A stretch of DNA of 64,000 nucleotides from Tsukamurella sp. TY48 (GCF_019656655.1 NZ_BPMV01000001.1:1178001-1242000); one strand, 5' to 3'; positions 51,567-63,400 are shown, numbered from the stretch's first letter. Made by a program: numbers and translations. Notes: generated by a model from the sequence alone, not told the origin.

Positions 51567-52314
51567 CGGCCACGGCGAAGATCCGCCGGAAGGGCAGCAC
51601 CGTGCCGTACTCCTGCGGCGGGTAGGCCCGGTTCAGTTCGGCCTTGTAGCGGGCGACGAAGTCGTCCTTGACCGCACCGTCGAGCCGGGCGAGCACTGGC
51701 CGCGCGCCGGTGCCGGAGATCCACTCGAAGACCGCGTCCGCGCCCTGCAGCACGTGCAGGTAGGTGGTCTCCCAGACGTCCACGGTCCAGCCCGGACGGT
51801 GCAGTGCGGCCAGGTATTCCGCGGGGTCGCGCACGTCCACCGTGCGGTAGCCGGTGATGCCGAACTCCGCGGCGACCTCCGCCAGCAGGGCGTGCGAGGG
51901 CGCGTCCTGGTTGCCCGGAACCTGGAAGGCGAAGGCCTGCGCGGCCGCGTCGGCGATGCCGGGCAACAGCTCGATGTGCCGGTCGATCCACTGGAACATG
52001 GCGTTGGAGACGATCACGTCGGGGCGCGCACCGTCGGGGCGCCAGGCGGCGGCGTCGGCCACCTCGAAGGTGACGTTCGGATCCTGGATGTCGGACCGGG
52101 CGCGGTCGATCATCTCCGCGCTGGAGTCGACTCCGTGGATCGCCGCCCCGGGGAAGCGGGCCCGCAGGGGCGCAACGTCGTTCCCGGCGCCGCAGCCGAG
52201 GTCGACCACGGTGCGCGCATCGCCCGGAATGCGCGCGATCAGGTCCACGAAGGGACGCGTCCGCTCGTCACCGAACTTGAGGTACTGCGACGGATCCCAC
52301 CGGTGATTAGTCAT
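51556..52314 (-). CDS. Trans-aconitate 2-methyltransferase-like
   Basis: 252 residues from the ATG at 52314. It has the class I methyltransferase motif TVVDLGCGAGNDVAPLRARFP near residue 36, and the family start MTNHRWDPSQYLKFGDERTRPFVDLI. The layout and the NAMFQWIDRH segment match Tam, which methylates trans-aconitate, an aconitase by-product. It is divergent from the ABC gene over 36 bp. Confidence 0.88.
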   Translation of the reverse strand: MTNHRWDPSQYLKFGDERTRPFVDLIARIPGDARTVVDLGCGAGNDVAPLRARFPGAAIHGVDSSAEMIDRARSDIQDPNVTFEVADAAAWRPDGARPDVIVSNAMFQWIDRHIELLPGIADAAAQAFAFQVPGNQDAPSHALLAEVAAEFGITGYRTVDVRDPAEYLAALHRPGWTVDVWETTYLHVLQGADAVFEWISGTGARPVLARLDGAVKDDFVARYKAELNRAYPPQEYGTVLPFRRIFAVAARN

Positions 52315-52337
52315 AGAATCATCCAATCATTTAGTTG

Positions 52338-52343
52338 TAAGGT
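52338..52343 (+). promoter_or_regulatory. -10 box TAAGGT, leaderless promoter of the ABC gene
   Basis: TAAGGT is followed by 7 nt and the GTG at 52351. The Tam start codon is only 36 bp away on the other strand. Confidence 0.5.
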
Positions 52344-52350
52344 GCACTGC

Positions 52351-53148
52351 GTGAGCATCTCGACCGACAGCCCGCATGTTCTGAGCATCGACCACGTGGA
52401 TCTGGTCCGCAACGGGCGCAAGCTCCTCGACGACGTCTCGCTCACGGTTCGCCGCGGCGAGCACTGGGTGTTGCTGGGCGCGAACGGCGCCGGCAAGTCG
52501 ACGCTGCTCGGTCTGTGCGGTGCGGTCACCCACCCCACCCGCGGCACCGTCGACGTGCTGGGCAAGCGGCTCGGCAGGGTCGACATGCGCGAGCTGCGCA
52601 CGCACATCGGGCACGTGAACCCGCGGCACCGCCTGGACGTGCCGCTCACGGTGCGCGATGTGGTGATCACCGGCGTCACGAACACGCCGGAGTTCCCGCC
52701 GCGCTGGGCCCCCACGCCGGCGCAGCGGGCGCGCGCCGACGAGCTGATCGAATCGCTGGGGATGACGCGGCATGCGGATTCGGTGTGGCCCACCCTGTCC
52801 CAGGGTGAACGCGGCCGCGCCCTCATCGCCCGCGCGCTGATGGGCGAGCCGGATCTACTGCTGCTGGACGAGCCGGCCACCGGCCTCGACCTCGCCGCCC
52901 GCGAGCGACTGTTGACCTCCGTCGACGGCACCCGCCGCGCGCATCCCGAGCTGGCGTCCATCCTGGTGACGCACCACCTGGAGGAGATCCCGGTGACCAC
53001 CACGCACGCCGTGCTCATCCGCGACGGCGTGCTCACCGCGGCCGGTCCGGTGGCCGATGTACTGACCACCGAGCGGATCAGCGCCGCCTTCGATCACCCG
53101 ATCACGATCGACCGCCAGCACGGGCGGTGGACCGCGATCTCACGCTGA
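52351..53148 (+). CDS. ABC transporter ATP-binding protein, orphan
   Basis: 265 residues. Walker A GANGAGKST (about residues 46-54), signature LSQGERGRALIARAL (about 151) and Walker B LLLLDEPATGLD (about 173), then switch His in LVTHHLEEIP. No membrane permease is next to it, so it serves distant partners or has a non-transport role. Its GTG is 36 bp from the divergent Tam gene. A long in-frame upstream extension is the frame-shifted LysR region and was left out. Confidence 0.88.
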   Translation: MSISTDSPHVLSIDHVDLVRNGRKLLDDVSLTVRRGEHWVLLGANGAGKSTLLGLCGAVTHPTRGTVDVLGKRLGRVDMRELRTHIGHVNPRHRLDVPLTVRDVVITGVTNTPEFPPRWAPTPAQRARADELIESLGMTRHADSVWPTLSQGERGRALIARALMGEPDLLLLDEPATGLDLAARERLLTSVDGTRRAHPELASILVTHHLEEIPVTTTHAVLIRDGVLTAAGPVADVLTTERISAAFDHPITIDRQHGRWTAISR

Positions 53149-53280
53149 CGGTCCGCAGCACGCAGGACCGGGGCTTCCGGATGCCCCGCGGGGGAATTTT
53201 CTCGGCATGCGGGACAGTGCCGGTGGTTCGCGGTTGACTGGGACCACCACCACCGGCCCCCGCACGCCCAGGAGCACGCC

Positions 53281-53868
53281 ATGCCCTTCCTCGCCCCCGC
53301 CGCCGATACCGAACGCGCAGGCCTGCGCGGTTTCATCGCCCAGCAGCTCGACGGTCTGCGGCACACCTCGTACGGATTGACCGAGGAGCAGATCCGCCTC
53401 TCCCCCGCCCGCAGCGAGCTGACGATCGGCGGCCTGCTCAAGCACGTCACCGATTCGGTCGGCGGCTGGGTCGAGAAGATCGAGGCCGCGCCGGGCGAGC
53501 CCCCGCTCGATGTGGAGGCCGCGCAGGCCGCCTACGGCAGCGATTTCGTGGTGACCGCCGACGACACCCTCGCCTCGATCCTGGCCGCGTACGACGCCGT
53601 GGCGGCCCGCGCCCTCGCCGCGGCCGACACCGCCGACCTCGACCTGATCGTGCCCACCCCGAAGGCGCCGTGGTTCCCGCCCGATCTCGAGGGCTGGACG
53701 GTGCGCTGGGTGCTGCTGCACATCATCGAGGAGGTGGGCCGGCACGCCGGGCACGGCGACATCATCCGCGAGCAGATCGACGGCGCCACGATGTACGAAC
53801 TGGTGGCCGGGGCCGAGGGCATGGGTGACCTGGGCTTCGTCCAGCCCTGGACCCCACCCTCGGAGTAG
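53281..53868 (+). CDS. DinB-family protein (DUF664)
   Basis: Four-helix bundle protein of 195 residues. Typical marks: LTIGGLLKHVTDSVGGWVEKI (first metal His) and VRWVLLHIIEEVGRHAGHGDIIRE (further His). DinB/DUF664 proteins in mycothiol-making actinobacteria include thiol S-transferases that conjugate drugs to mycothiol, and mshA lies 8 kb away. The exact function is unknown. A GGAG site lies 10 nt before the ATG. Confidence 0.85.
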   Translation: MPFLAPAADTERAGLRGFIAQQLDGLRHTSYGLTEEQIRLSPARSELTIGGLLKHVTDSVGGWVEKIEAAPGEPPLDVEAAQAAYGSDFVVTADDTLASILAAYDAVAARALAAADTADLDLIVPTPKAPWFPPDLEGWTVRWVLLHIIEEVGRHAGHGDIIREQIDGATMYELVAGAEGMGDLGFVQPWTPPSE

Positions 53869-53893
53869 CCGACGACGGAGTGGCGCACAGCTG

Positions 53894-53924
53894 TTGACTT
53901 CGAGTGCGCTCGAAGGCCTAGCGT
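53894..53924 (+). promoter_or_regulatory. MerR-type promoter with 19-bp spacer and operator dyad
   Basis: TTGACT (53894-53899) and TAGCGT (53919-53924) are 19 bp apart, which is longer than optimal and typical of MerR-activated promoters. The spacer holds the dyad CTTCGAG-TGCG-CTCGAAG (53898-53915). The GTG start of the MerR gene follows 7 nt after the -10 box. Confidence 0.8.
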
Positions 53925-53931
53925 TGCTCAC

Positions 53932-56526
<2,595 letters not shown>

Positions 56527-56532
56527 TACGCC

Positions 56533-56538
56533 ATTCTA
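56533..56538 (-). promoter_or_regulatory. -10 box TAGAAT, leaderless promoter
   Basis: On the minus strand TAGAAT is followed by 6 nt and the GTG at 56526. It overlaps the last codon of the upstream MFS gene. Confidence 0.5.
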
Positions 56539-57960
56539 ACGACTGGCCCCGTCGGTCTCGACGGGGCTCACCGCCGCCGGTTCCTCGGCGCGGCCGGGCA
56601 GGAACAGGGCGATCAGCACCGCGAGGCCCACCAGCCCGGCGCTGACCAGGAGGGCCGCGCGATAGCCGGGGAGCACAGCGGCCGGTGCGCCGCCGTCGCC
56701 CGTACCGGCGGCCACGGTCACCAGGACCGCGAGCCCGAGCGCCCCGCCGAGCTGGCGGGCGGTGTTCACCAGACCGGAGACCATGCCCGCCGAGCTCGGG
56801 GCGACCGCGGCGGTCGCGACGTTGGGAAGCGGCAGGAAGGTCATGCCGATGCCGAACGAGGTGACGAGCGACGGGATCAACACGGCACGAAGGAAATCGC
56901 CGTCGGCGGGCAGCGGCGCGAACAGCAGGAATCCCACGGTGGCGATCGCGGCGCCGAGCACCACCACGGCACGCGCACCGATCCTCGGCATCAGCTTCGT
57001 GGCCACCGCGATCGCGACCACGATGCCGAAGCAGAAGGGCAGGAACATCATCCCGGTCTTGGTCGCCGAGTAGCCCAGCCCCATCTGCATGTACAGCGAG
57101 ACGAAGTAGAAGGCGCCGAACTGTCCGGCCACCACGAAGGCCAGCACCAGGCAGGGCACCAGCACCGACCCCTTCGCCATCACCCGGAAGTCGACCAGCG
57201 GCACGGGCATCCGCGTCTCGACCACGACGAAAGCGGCGAGGAGCAGCACGGCGAGCGCGAACCAGCCGAGGGTCCGGCCGCTCCCCCAGCCGTTGTCCGT
57301 GGCCGCGACGATCCCGTAGGTGAGCACCGACAGGCCCGCGGTCGCGAGGACGCCGCCCAGCCAGTCGGTGCGACGGTCCGCGTCCGGCGCGGGACCCGGC
57401 GCCGCATACGTGAGGGCCATGCCAAGCGCGGACACCATTGCGCCGCAGGCGATCACGGTGCGCCACCCGAGCGCGTCGGTGATCAGGCCCGAGAGCACCA
57501 CGCCCACGGCTCCGCCGGCGGAGGCGCCGATGGCGACGGCCCCGAAGGCCTTCGCGCGCATCGCCGGCTCGGTGAAGGTGATCGCCACCGCGGTGAGCGC
57601 AGCGGGAGCGATGGCGGCGGCGGCTACGCCCTGCAGCACCCGCACCAGGATCACCTGCCAGGGCTCGGTGCAGGCGTAGGCGCCGAGCGAGGCCACCGTG
57701 AACAGCGCGAAGCCGAATCGCAGCACGGCGCGCGGACCGAACCGGTCGGACATCCGTCCGCCCACCAGCAGCAGACCCCCGAAGGCGATCGCATAGGCGT
57801 TGACCACCCAGGACAGGCCCTGCGGGGTGAAGTGCACATCGTCGCGGATGGCTCGCAGCGCCACGTTGGTGACCGATGCATCGAAGGCGACGAGGAACTG
57901 GGCGAGGCCGCCCAGGAACATCGCCGCACCCAGGCTCTTTTTTTGTGTATCGAGTAACAT
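56536..57960 (-). CDS. MFS multidrug transporter, DHA2/EmrB type
   Basis: 474 residues with about 14 helices. Motif C-like and A-like segments: LLVGGRMSDRFGPRAVLR (loop 2-3) and AIAPAALTAVAI. The opening codons are ATG-TTA-CTC-GAT followed by a run of seven A (57938-57944 as T7 on the plus strand), unusual in this genome. A later ATG at 57921 would place the run in the leader. Divergent from the TetR gene at 58021, with the operator-like dyad between. Confidence 0.85.
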   Translation of the reverse strand: MLLDTQKKSLGAAMFLGGLAQFLVAFDASVTNVALRAIRDDVHFTPQGLSWVVNAYAIAFGGLLLVGGRMSDRFGPRAVLRFGFALFTVASLGAYACTEPWQVILVRVLQGVAAAAIAPAALTAVAITFTEPAMRAKAFGAVAIGASAGGAVGVVLSGLITDALGWRTVIACGAMVSALGMALTYAAPGPAPDADRRTDWLGGVLATAGLSVLTYGIVAATDNGWGSGRTLGWFALAVLLLAAFVVVETRMPVPLVDFRVMAKGSVLVPCLVLAFVVAGQFGAFYFVSLYMQMGLGYSATKTGMMFLPFCFGIVVAIAVATKLMPRIGARAVVVLGAAIATVGFLLFAPLPADGDFLRAVLIPSLVTSFGIGMTFLPLPNVATAAVAPSSAGMVSGLVNTARQLGGALGLAVLVTVAAGTGDGGAPAAVLPGYRAALLVSAGLVGLAVLIALFLPGRAEEPAAVSPVETDGASR

Positions 57961-57964
57961 AATG

Positions 57965-57982
57965 GCTGAGGCTAGCCTTAGC
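57965..57982. promoter_or_regulatory. Operator-like dyad between MFS and TetR genes
   Basis: GCTGAGG-CTAG-CCTTAGC, 18 bp with one mismatch pair. A TAGCCT on the minus strand within it lies 8 nt before the MFS ATG, so binding would block the exporter promoter. Confidence 0.6.
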
Positions 57983-58020
57983 ATGACTCCGACACAAGAG
58001 GGGTGGATAACAATGGGGGC

Positions 58021-58683
58021 ATGCGCCAGACCACACCGCGACGCGGGCGACCCCCGAGCACCTCGCGCGAGGAGATCGTCGAACAGGCTGTGCGCCTGCT
58101 CGACGAGCACGGCGTGCACGGCGTCACGATGAAGCTGCTCGCGGCCGAGATCGGGGTGAGCCCGATGGCCCTGTACCGGCACGTGGACGATAAGGAGACG
58201 CTGCTGGCGCTGGCCCTCGACGCGATCGCGGAACCCTTCGCCGCCATGACCTTTCCCGAGGAGCCGCGCGAGCGGATCGTCGCCGCGCTCACCACGGTGT
58301 ACGACTCGCTGATCGCGCACCCCTGGGTACCCGAGGCCCTCATCGGCCCGCAGCGGTCCGGCCGCGGCGCGCTACACATCAGCGATGCGGCGATCGGTGC
58401 GGCGTACCGGATCACGGGAGACCGGGAGTCGGCGCTACGCGCCTACCGCGCGTGCTGGAGCCTCACGCTCGGGACGGTGCTCACGCACCTGCGCGCGGTG
58501 GCGGAATCGAACGACGAGGCCACGGCGTGGATGATCGATCTCCTCGACACGCTGCCGGCGAACTCGGCACCGGATATGCGCGCCGCGGTGCAGGCGCGCG
58601 TACCCCCTTCGAGCCGTGACGATTTCGAGGCGAGCCTGCGGGGCCTGATGGTGGGCCTGTTCGGTCCGGATCAGAAGGGCTGA
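58021..58683 (+). CDS. TetR-family regulator of the divergent MFS gene
   Basis: 220 residues from the ATG at 58021; an in-frame GTG at 58003 would add six. HTH (about 12-58): [21 protein letters not shown]...[18 protein letters not shown]. TetR_C_1-like C-terminal domain (Tet repressor type, with [19 protein letters not shown]). It likely represses the DHA2 exporter. The end overlaps the convergent nagB by 13 bp. Confidence 0.87.
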   Translation: MRQTTPRRGRPPSTSREEIVEQAVRLLDEHGVHGVTMKLLAAEIGVSPMALYRHVDDKETLLALALDAIAEPFAAMTFPEEPRERIVAALTTVYDSLIAHPWVPEALIGPQRSGRGALHISDAAIGAAYRITGDRESALRAYRACWSLTLGTVLTHLRAVAESNDEATAWMIDLLDTLPANSAPDMRAAVQARVPPSSRDDFEASLRGLMVGLFGPDQKG

Positions 58684-59450
58684 TCGGCGGGCTTGTTCTC
58701 CAGCACGTGCCGGTAGTAGTCGCGCAGCCGCAGCCGGGACGCCGCCGCCTCGTCGATCACCACGGTCACGTGCGGATGGAACTGGAGCACGGATGCGGGA
58801 TTGATCGCGGCCACCGGGCCTTCGACGGTGGCGGCGATCGCCTCTGACTTGCCCTCGCCGGTGGCGAGCAGCACGAGGTGATCCGCCTCGGAGATGGTGC
58901 CCAGCCCCTGCGTCAGCACGTGGATCGGCACCTCGTCGATCGAGGAGAAGAAGCGGGCGTTGTCCTCACGGGTCTGCGTGGTGAGCGTCTTGATCCGGGT
59001 ACGCGAGGCCAGCGATGAGACGGGCTCGTTGAACCCGATGTGCCCGTCGGTGCCGATGCCCAGCAGCTGTACGTCCACACCACCCGCGGCCTTGATCGCG
59101 TCCTCGTAGCGCTTCGCCTCCGCGGCGATATCGGCGGCGGTACCGTCCGGACCCTCGACCTTGGCGTCCGGGATGTCCACGTGCGAGGTGAACTCCTTGC
59201 GGATCACCTCGCGGTAGCTCTCCGGGTGCCCCTTCGGCAGGCCGACGTACTCGTCCAGGTTGAAGGAGACGCAGTCGGCGAAGCTGAGCCCCTCCTCGCG
59301 ATGGCGGCGGATGAGCTCGGAGTACGTGGCGAGCGGCGTGGATCCGGTGGCCAGCCCGAGCACGGCGGGACCACGGCGCACGTGGTCGGCCACGATGTCG
59401 GCGGCAGTGGTCGCAACGTCGGCAGCGGTCGGGCGGATCACGATTTCCAT
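58671..59450 (-). CDS. nagB: Glucosamine-6-phosphate deaminase
   Basis: Converts glucosamine-6-phosphate to fructose-6-phosphate and ammonia, 259 residues. Phosphate loop [15 protein letters not shown] (near 34), then [19 protein letters not shown], the acidic catalytic Asp and [16 protein letters not shown] near residue 130. Typical length. A TATCAT box 6 nt upstream makes it leaderless. No other N-acetylglucosamine genes are next to it. Confidence 0.94.
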   Translation of the reverse strand: MEIVIRPTAADVATTAADIVADHVRRGPAVLGLATGSTPLATYSELIRRHREEGLSFADCVSFNLDEYVGLPKGHPESYREVIRKEFTSHVDIPDAKVEGPDGTAADIAAEAKRYEDAIKAAGGVDVQLLGIGTDGHIGFNEPVSSLASRTRIKTLTTQTREDNARFFSSIDEVPIHVLTQGLGTISEADHLVLLATGEGKSEAIAATVEGPVAAINPASVLQFHPHVTVVIDEAAASRLRLRDYYRHVLENKPADQPF

Positions 59451-59456
59451 GGGCCC

Positions 59457-59462
59457 ATGATA
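59457..59462 (-). promoter_or_regulatory. -10 box TATCAT, leaderless promoter of nagB
   Basis: On the minus strand TATCAT is followed by 6 nt and the ATG at 59450. Confidence 0.5.
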
Positions 59463-59509
59463 CCGCCTCGAAGCGCGAATACCCGCAGATCAGCAGAACT
59501 GGTCATAAC

Positions 59510-60046
59510 CTATTTTCGGCGGCGCACCAGGCTCACGATCAACACCGTCAGGCCCAGGCCGCCCACCACGAGCGCGAAGCCCAGGGACCCGAAGATCCCG
59601 CCCAGCAGCAGCCCCATGTCCGGATAGCGGCCGAGTGCCACCTCGGCCCCGCCCGCCTCCGGCATCCCGGGCGAACAGGTCGCGACCACGTCGCCCGCGC
59701 CGGTCTCGAAGACGCTGAGCACCATGCGGTTGGACACGGTCACGTTCCCACCCGTGACGCGCTGCTCGATCGGCGCGCCGCCGGCCGTGGTCAGGGTGCA
59801 CGACGGTGCGCCCACCGTGGTCCGGGTCTCCGCGAAGACGGCGTAGGTCCGGTCCGCGGGCACGGCGACGCTGTGCGGCGCACCGTCGGCGGGCACGGTC
59901 TGCATGTCGAGCCGGAACTGCGGGAGGACGACGGTGACGGTCGCGACGACCGGCACGATCACGGCGAGCAGCATCATCGCCGCGCCGACCCAGATCCCCG
60001 TCGCGCCTGGCCGGGGCTTCGCGGATGAGGGATTTGGGGATTCCAT
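59510..60046 (-). CDS. Membrane-anchored protein with an extracytoplasmic domain
   Basis: 178 residues. N-terminal Pro/Arg lead, helix AAMMLLAVIVPVVATVTVVL (about 22-41), an outside beta-rich domain of about 100 residues with two Cys (PSCTLT, ATCSPGM) that could form a disulfide, then a C-terminal helix GLLLGGIFGSLGFALVVGGL and basic RRRK tail. Not recognised further. A TACGGT box lies 7 nt before the ATG at 60046. Confidence 0.65.
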   Translation of the reverse strand: MESPNPSSAKPRPGATGIWVGAAMMLLAVIVPVVATVTVVLPQFRLDMQTVPADGAPHSVAVPADRTYAVFAETRTTVGAPSCTLTTAGGAPIEQRVTGGNVTVSNRMVLSVFETGAGDVVATCSPGMPEAGGAEVALGRYPDMGLLLGGIFGSLGFALVVGGLGLTVLIVSLVRRRK

Positions 60047-60053
60047 GACCTTC

Positions 60054-60059
60054 ACCGTA
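60054..60059 (-). promoter_or_regulatory. -10 box TACGGT, leaderless promoter
   Basis: On the minus strand TACGGT is followed by 7 nt and the ATG at 60046. Confidence 0.5.
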
Positions 60060-60102
60060 GTGCAGCTTTGCGAACGTGACGCTGCCCGCAATCGGTTGCC
60101 GA

Positions 60103-60119
60103 AGTTGTAACATACAACT
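60103..60119. promoter_or_regulatory. Operator-like dyad with -10 box before the DHA2 exporter
   Basis: AGTTGTA-ACA-TACAACT, perfect 7-3-7. It contains TAACAT (60108-60113), a plausible -10 box, and lies 14 bp before the ATG at 60133. It has the form of MarR or TetR sites, but no such regulator gene is adjacent. Confidence 0.65.
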
Positions 60120-60132
60120 ACCGTCGAGCGGC

Positions 60133-61611
60133 ATGACAGACAACCTCCGCAGGAGCCGTCCCGCGGACGGCGTCCTGATCGCCGTCCTCTGCCTCGGCGG
60201 CCTCCTCGCTTCGCTCATGCAATCGCTGGTGGTGCCGATCGTCGGGCAACTGCCACACCTGCTGAACACCAGCGCCGACAACGCTTCGTGGGTGATCACC
60301 GCCACGCTGCTCGCCTCCTCGGTCGCGATGCCGATCGCCGGCCGTCTCGGCGATATGTACGGCAAGCGGCTGGTGCTGCTCACCAGCCTGCTCAGCCTGA
60401 TCGCCGGCTCGCTGATCTGCGCCCTCTCGCACACCCTGCTGCTCACCGTGGTGGGCCGCTCCTTCCAGGGCTTCGCCATGGGCCTGGTGCCCGTGGGCAT
60501 CTCGCTGATGCGCGACGAGCTGCACGCCCGCAAGATCCCCGGCGCCGTCGCGCTGATGTCCGCGATGCTGGGCGTGGGCGGCGCGATCGGAATCCCGTTC
60601 GGCGCCTACATCTCCGAGCACTTCGACTACCACACGCTGTTCTGGTTTTCGCTCGCGCTCGGCGTGATCACCCTGGGCCTGGTGTACGTGGTGGTCCCGG
60701 AATCGCCGAACCGCCATCCCGGCAAGTTCGACGTGGTGGGCACCGTCGGCCTCACCGTGGGCCTGGTGAGCGTGCTGCTCTCGATCACCAAGGGGCAGAG
60801 CTGGGGCTGGACCTCCGCCGCCACGATCGGTTGCGCCGTGGGCGGTGTCCTGGTGCTCATCGCCTGGGGCTTCTGGGAGATCCGCACCCGCGACTCCCTC
60901 GTCGATCTGCGCATCTCCTCGCGCCGCCCGATCCTGCTCACCAACCTCGCGTCGATCATGGTGGGCTTCGCCATGTTCTCGCTGATGCTCACCATGCCGC
61001 AGCTGCTGCAGATCCCGGAGGCCACCGGCTACGGCCTGGGCCAGAGCATGCTCAACGCGGGTCTGTGGATGGTGCCCGGCGGCCTGGTGATGATGGCCCT
61101 GTCCCCGGTCTCCGCCCTGCTCACCAAGCGGATCGGCGCGCGCCTGACCCTGGCGATCGGTGCCACCATGTCGGCCATCGGCTACTTCGCCCTGCTCGGC
61201 CTCACCGATGCCACCTGGAAGATGTCGCTGGGTTCGATGATCGTCTTCGGCGGTGTGGGCGTGGCCTATTCGGCGATGCCGGCGCTGATCATGGCGAACG
61301 TCCCGGATACCGAATCGGCCGCCGCGAACGGCCTGAACTCACTGATGCGATCGGTCGGTACCGCGGTCAGCTCCGCGGTGATGGCCACGATCCTCACCCG
61401 CTCCACGGTCACGCTGCTGGCCGGAACGCCGCGCGAGATCACGCTGCCGGCCGAGGACGCCTTCACCTCCGGATTCGTGATCGCTGGCATCGTGGCCGCC
61501 GTCGCCGCCGTGGTGGCACTGGCCATCCCGCGCGCCCAGACGTCGGACGACGAGGCTACGGCTGCTCCGGAGGTTCGGGAAACTCTGGAAGCAGGTGCTC
61601 GAAGGGCTTGA
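60133..61611 (+). CDS. MFS multidrug transporter, DHA2/EmrB type
   Basis: 492 residues with about 14 helices. Loop motif MPIAGRLGDMYGKRLVLL near residue 78, then GRSFQGFAMGLVPVGISLMRDE and the central linker helices. A drug or metabolite exporter. The ATG at 60133 is favoured over 60076 because the promoter dyad lies between the two. The last 56 bp overlap the convergent YbjN gene. Confidence 0.87.
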   Translation: MTDNLRRSRPADGVLIAVLCLGGLLASLMQSLVVPIVGQLPHLLNTSADNASWVITATLLASSVAMPIAGRLGDMYGKRLVLLTSLLSLIAGSLICALSHTLLLTVVGRSFQGFAMGLVPVGISLMRDELHARKIPGAVALMSAMLGVGGAIGIPFGAYISEHFDYHTLFWFSLALGVITLGLVYVVVPESPNRHPGKFDVVGTVGLTVGLVSVLLSITKGQSWGWTSAATIGCAVGGVLVLIAWGFWEIRTRDSLVDLRISSRRPILLTNLASIMVGFAMFSLMLTMPQLLQIPEATGYGLGQSMLNAGLWMVPGGLVMMALSPVSALLTKRIGARLTLAIGATMSAIGYFALLGLTDATWKMSLGSMIVFGGVGVAYSAMPALIMANVPDTESAAANGLNSLMRSVGTAVSSAVMATILTRSTVTLLAGTPREITLPAEDAFTSGFVIAGIVAAVAAVVALAIPRAQTSDDEATAAPEVRETLEAGARRA

Positions 61612-62077
61612 GGTTCCACAGCGGTTCGCCGCGAGCGACTCTCCAGTCGAACTCGCGGCGGATCGCTGTCGAGAAGCCCAGTTCGAGCAGGGTGTTGAAA
61701 TCGCCGTCCGCGGCTTCGAGCACCTGTCCCAGAACGCGATCCAGCTCGTCCTCGGTGAACTCGGCGAACCGGCCGGTGAGGTAGATGTCGCCGGTGCGGT
61801 CGATCGTGTAGGCCACGCCGTACAGACGGCGGTTGCGCCGCAACAGGTACCGGTAGACACCCTCGAAGTTCTCGTCGGGATGCCGGCACACGAAGGCCTC
61901 CACCCGCGCGCCGTGCGCGCCCAGGGTGATCATCGTGGTGGTCTTGAGCTTCTTCTCGCCCGGCAGCTCCACGATGAAGTGGGCCACGTCCTTGCCGGTC
62001 TCCTCCTTGCGCGTGAACTCCAGCTCGCGCTCGGTCAGGGCCGCTTCCAGTTGGTCCGGTGTCATCGATTCGCTCAT
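61556..62077 (-). CDS. YbjN-domain protein (Rv0487-like)
   Basis: 173 residues, single YbjN domain of the type III secretion chaperone-like fold: [17 protein letters not shown]..., [43 protein letters not shown] and [25 protein letters not shown]. Function unknown. It follows mshA, with 4-bp overlap, as in M. tuberculosis. Confidence 0.85.
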   Translation of the reverse strand: MSESMTPDQLEAALTERELEFTRKEETGKDVAHFIVELPGEKKLKTTTMITLGAHGARVEAFVCRHPDENFEGVYRYLLRRNRRLYGVAYTIDRTGDIYLTGRFAEFTEDELDRVLGQVLEAADGDFNTLLELGFSTAIRREFDWRVARGEPLWNLKPFEHLLPEFPEPPEQP

Positions 62078-63390
62078 GCCCGCGCCCCTGCCCGGCGCCG
62101 GCGGCGGCGCACCGTCTGCGTCGCCTCCTGCCGCGCCTCGATCGCCTTCGAATAGCTCTCCAACAGGCCGTCCGCGGTGCGGGACCAGGAGAACTGCTGT
62201 GCGTGTTCGGTTGCGCCGCTTGCCAGTTCCGCACGCAGTCGCTTATCCGCGGTGAGCTCGTCGAGTGCCGCGGTCCATGCCTGCGGGTCGTGCCCCGAGA
62301 CCAGGCGGCCCGAGACACCGTCGGCCACCGCCACCGAGAGACCGCCCACGTTCGCGGCCACCACCGGGGTGCCGCAGGCCTGCGCCTCCACGGCGACCAG
62401 GCCGAAGGACTCCGAATAGCTGGGCACCACCACCAGATCCGAGGCGCGATACACCTCGGCGAGCCCGGCCGGGGGCCGCGGGGGCCCGAAGGTCACGGCC
62501 TGCTCGATGCCGAGCTCGCGGGCCAGCGCGATCAGCGCATCCGGCCGCTCCAGTCCCGTGCCCGACGGTCCGCCCACCACCAGCAGCCGGATGCGACGCT
62601 CGGGGTGCGCGTGGATGAGCGGGGCCGCCGCGCGCAGCAGCAGATCGGGAGCCTTGTGCGGCTGAATCCGGCCGACGAAGGTGAGCACCAATTCCTCGGG
62701 GGCGATACCGAGTTCGGCGCGTGCGGCGGCGCCGTCGCCCGGCGAGTAGGTGGCCAGATCGGCCCCCGGGTACACCACGTCGATCCGGTCGAGCGGCACC
62801 CTGTGCAGTTCGGCGAGCTGGTTCGCCTCGACCTCGGTGTTCACGATCAGCCGGTCCGCCTCGTCGGAGACCTGCTGTTCACCGATGATCCGCGCCTGCG
62901 GCTCGGCGGTGTCACCCTCGGCGAGCGCGCGGTTCTTCACCGCGGCCAGGGTGTGCGCGGTGTGCACCAGCGGCACGCCCCAGCGGTCGCGGGCCAGCCA
63001 GCCGACCTGTCCCGAGAGCCAGTAGTGCGAGTGGATCAGGTCGAAGTAGCCGGGTTCCTCGCGGGCCTCGGCCCGCTGCACCCCGGCCGCGAAGGCGCAC
63101 AGCTGCGCGGGCAGATCGGTCTTGTCCAGCCCCTCGAAGGGGCCCGCGACGATGTTGCGGACGCGAATCCCCGGCGCGGCCTCCACGATCGGCGCGTCCG
63201 ACGAGCTGGTGGCGCGGGTGAAGATCTCCACCTCGATGCCGCGCGCGGCGAGTTCGAGGGAGGTCTGCCAGATGTAGACGTTCATGCCGCCCGCATCGCC
63301 GGTACCGGGCTGCGCCAGCGGCGAGGTGTGCACCGACAGCACCGCGATCCGGCGCGGCGTGGTGCGGGCCGCTGACTTACCAGTAGGCAC
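62074..63390 (-). CDS. mshA: D-inositol-3-phosphate glycosyltransferase MshA
   Basis: First committed step of mycothiol synthesis: joins GlcNAc from UDP-GlcNAc to inositol-3-phosphate. GT-B fold glycosyltransferase, 438 residues. N-terminal [48 protein letters not shown]-terminal [17 protein letters not shown] and the nucleotide site [22 protein letters not shown] with EX7E. The C-terminus is basic. Co-transcribed with the YbjN gene. Confidence 0.96.
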   Translation of the reverse strand: MPTGKSAARTTPRRIAVLSVHTSPLAQPGTGDAGGMNVYIWQTSLELAARGIEVEIFTRATSSSDAPIVEAAPGIRVRNIVAGPFEGLDKTDLPAQLCAFAAGVQRAEAREEPGYFDLIHSHYWLSGQVGWLARDRWGVPLVHTAHTLAAVKNRALAEGDTAEPQARIIGEQQVSDEADRLIVNTEVEANQLAELHRVPLDRIDVVYPGADLATYSPGDGAAARAELGIAPEELVLTFVGRIQPHKAPDLLLRAAAPLIHAHPERRIRLLVVGGPSGTGLERPDALIALARELGIEQAVTFGPPRPPAGLAEVYRASDLVVVPSYSESFGLVAVEAQACGTPVVAANVGGLSVAVADGVSGRLVSGHDPQAWTAALDELTADKRLRAELASGATEHAQQFSWSRTADGLLESYSKAIEARQEATQTVRRRRRRAGARA

Positions 63391-63400
63391 GCCGTCCAGC

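Noticed and set aside
50845-52350. Long N-terminal extension of the ABC protein
   Set aside because: It overlaps the LysR and methyltransferase genes in another frame; the GTG at 52351 with a -10 box 7 nt upstream fits the ABC fold start.
57965-57982. Confident IdeR/DtxR iron box
   Set aside because: Matches only about 11 of 14 core positions and stands between a TetR gene and its likely target; retained only as a weak alternative.
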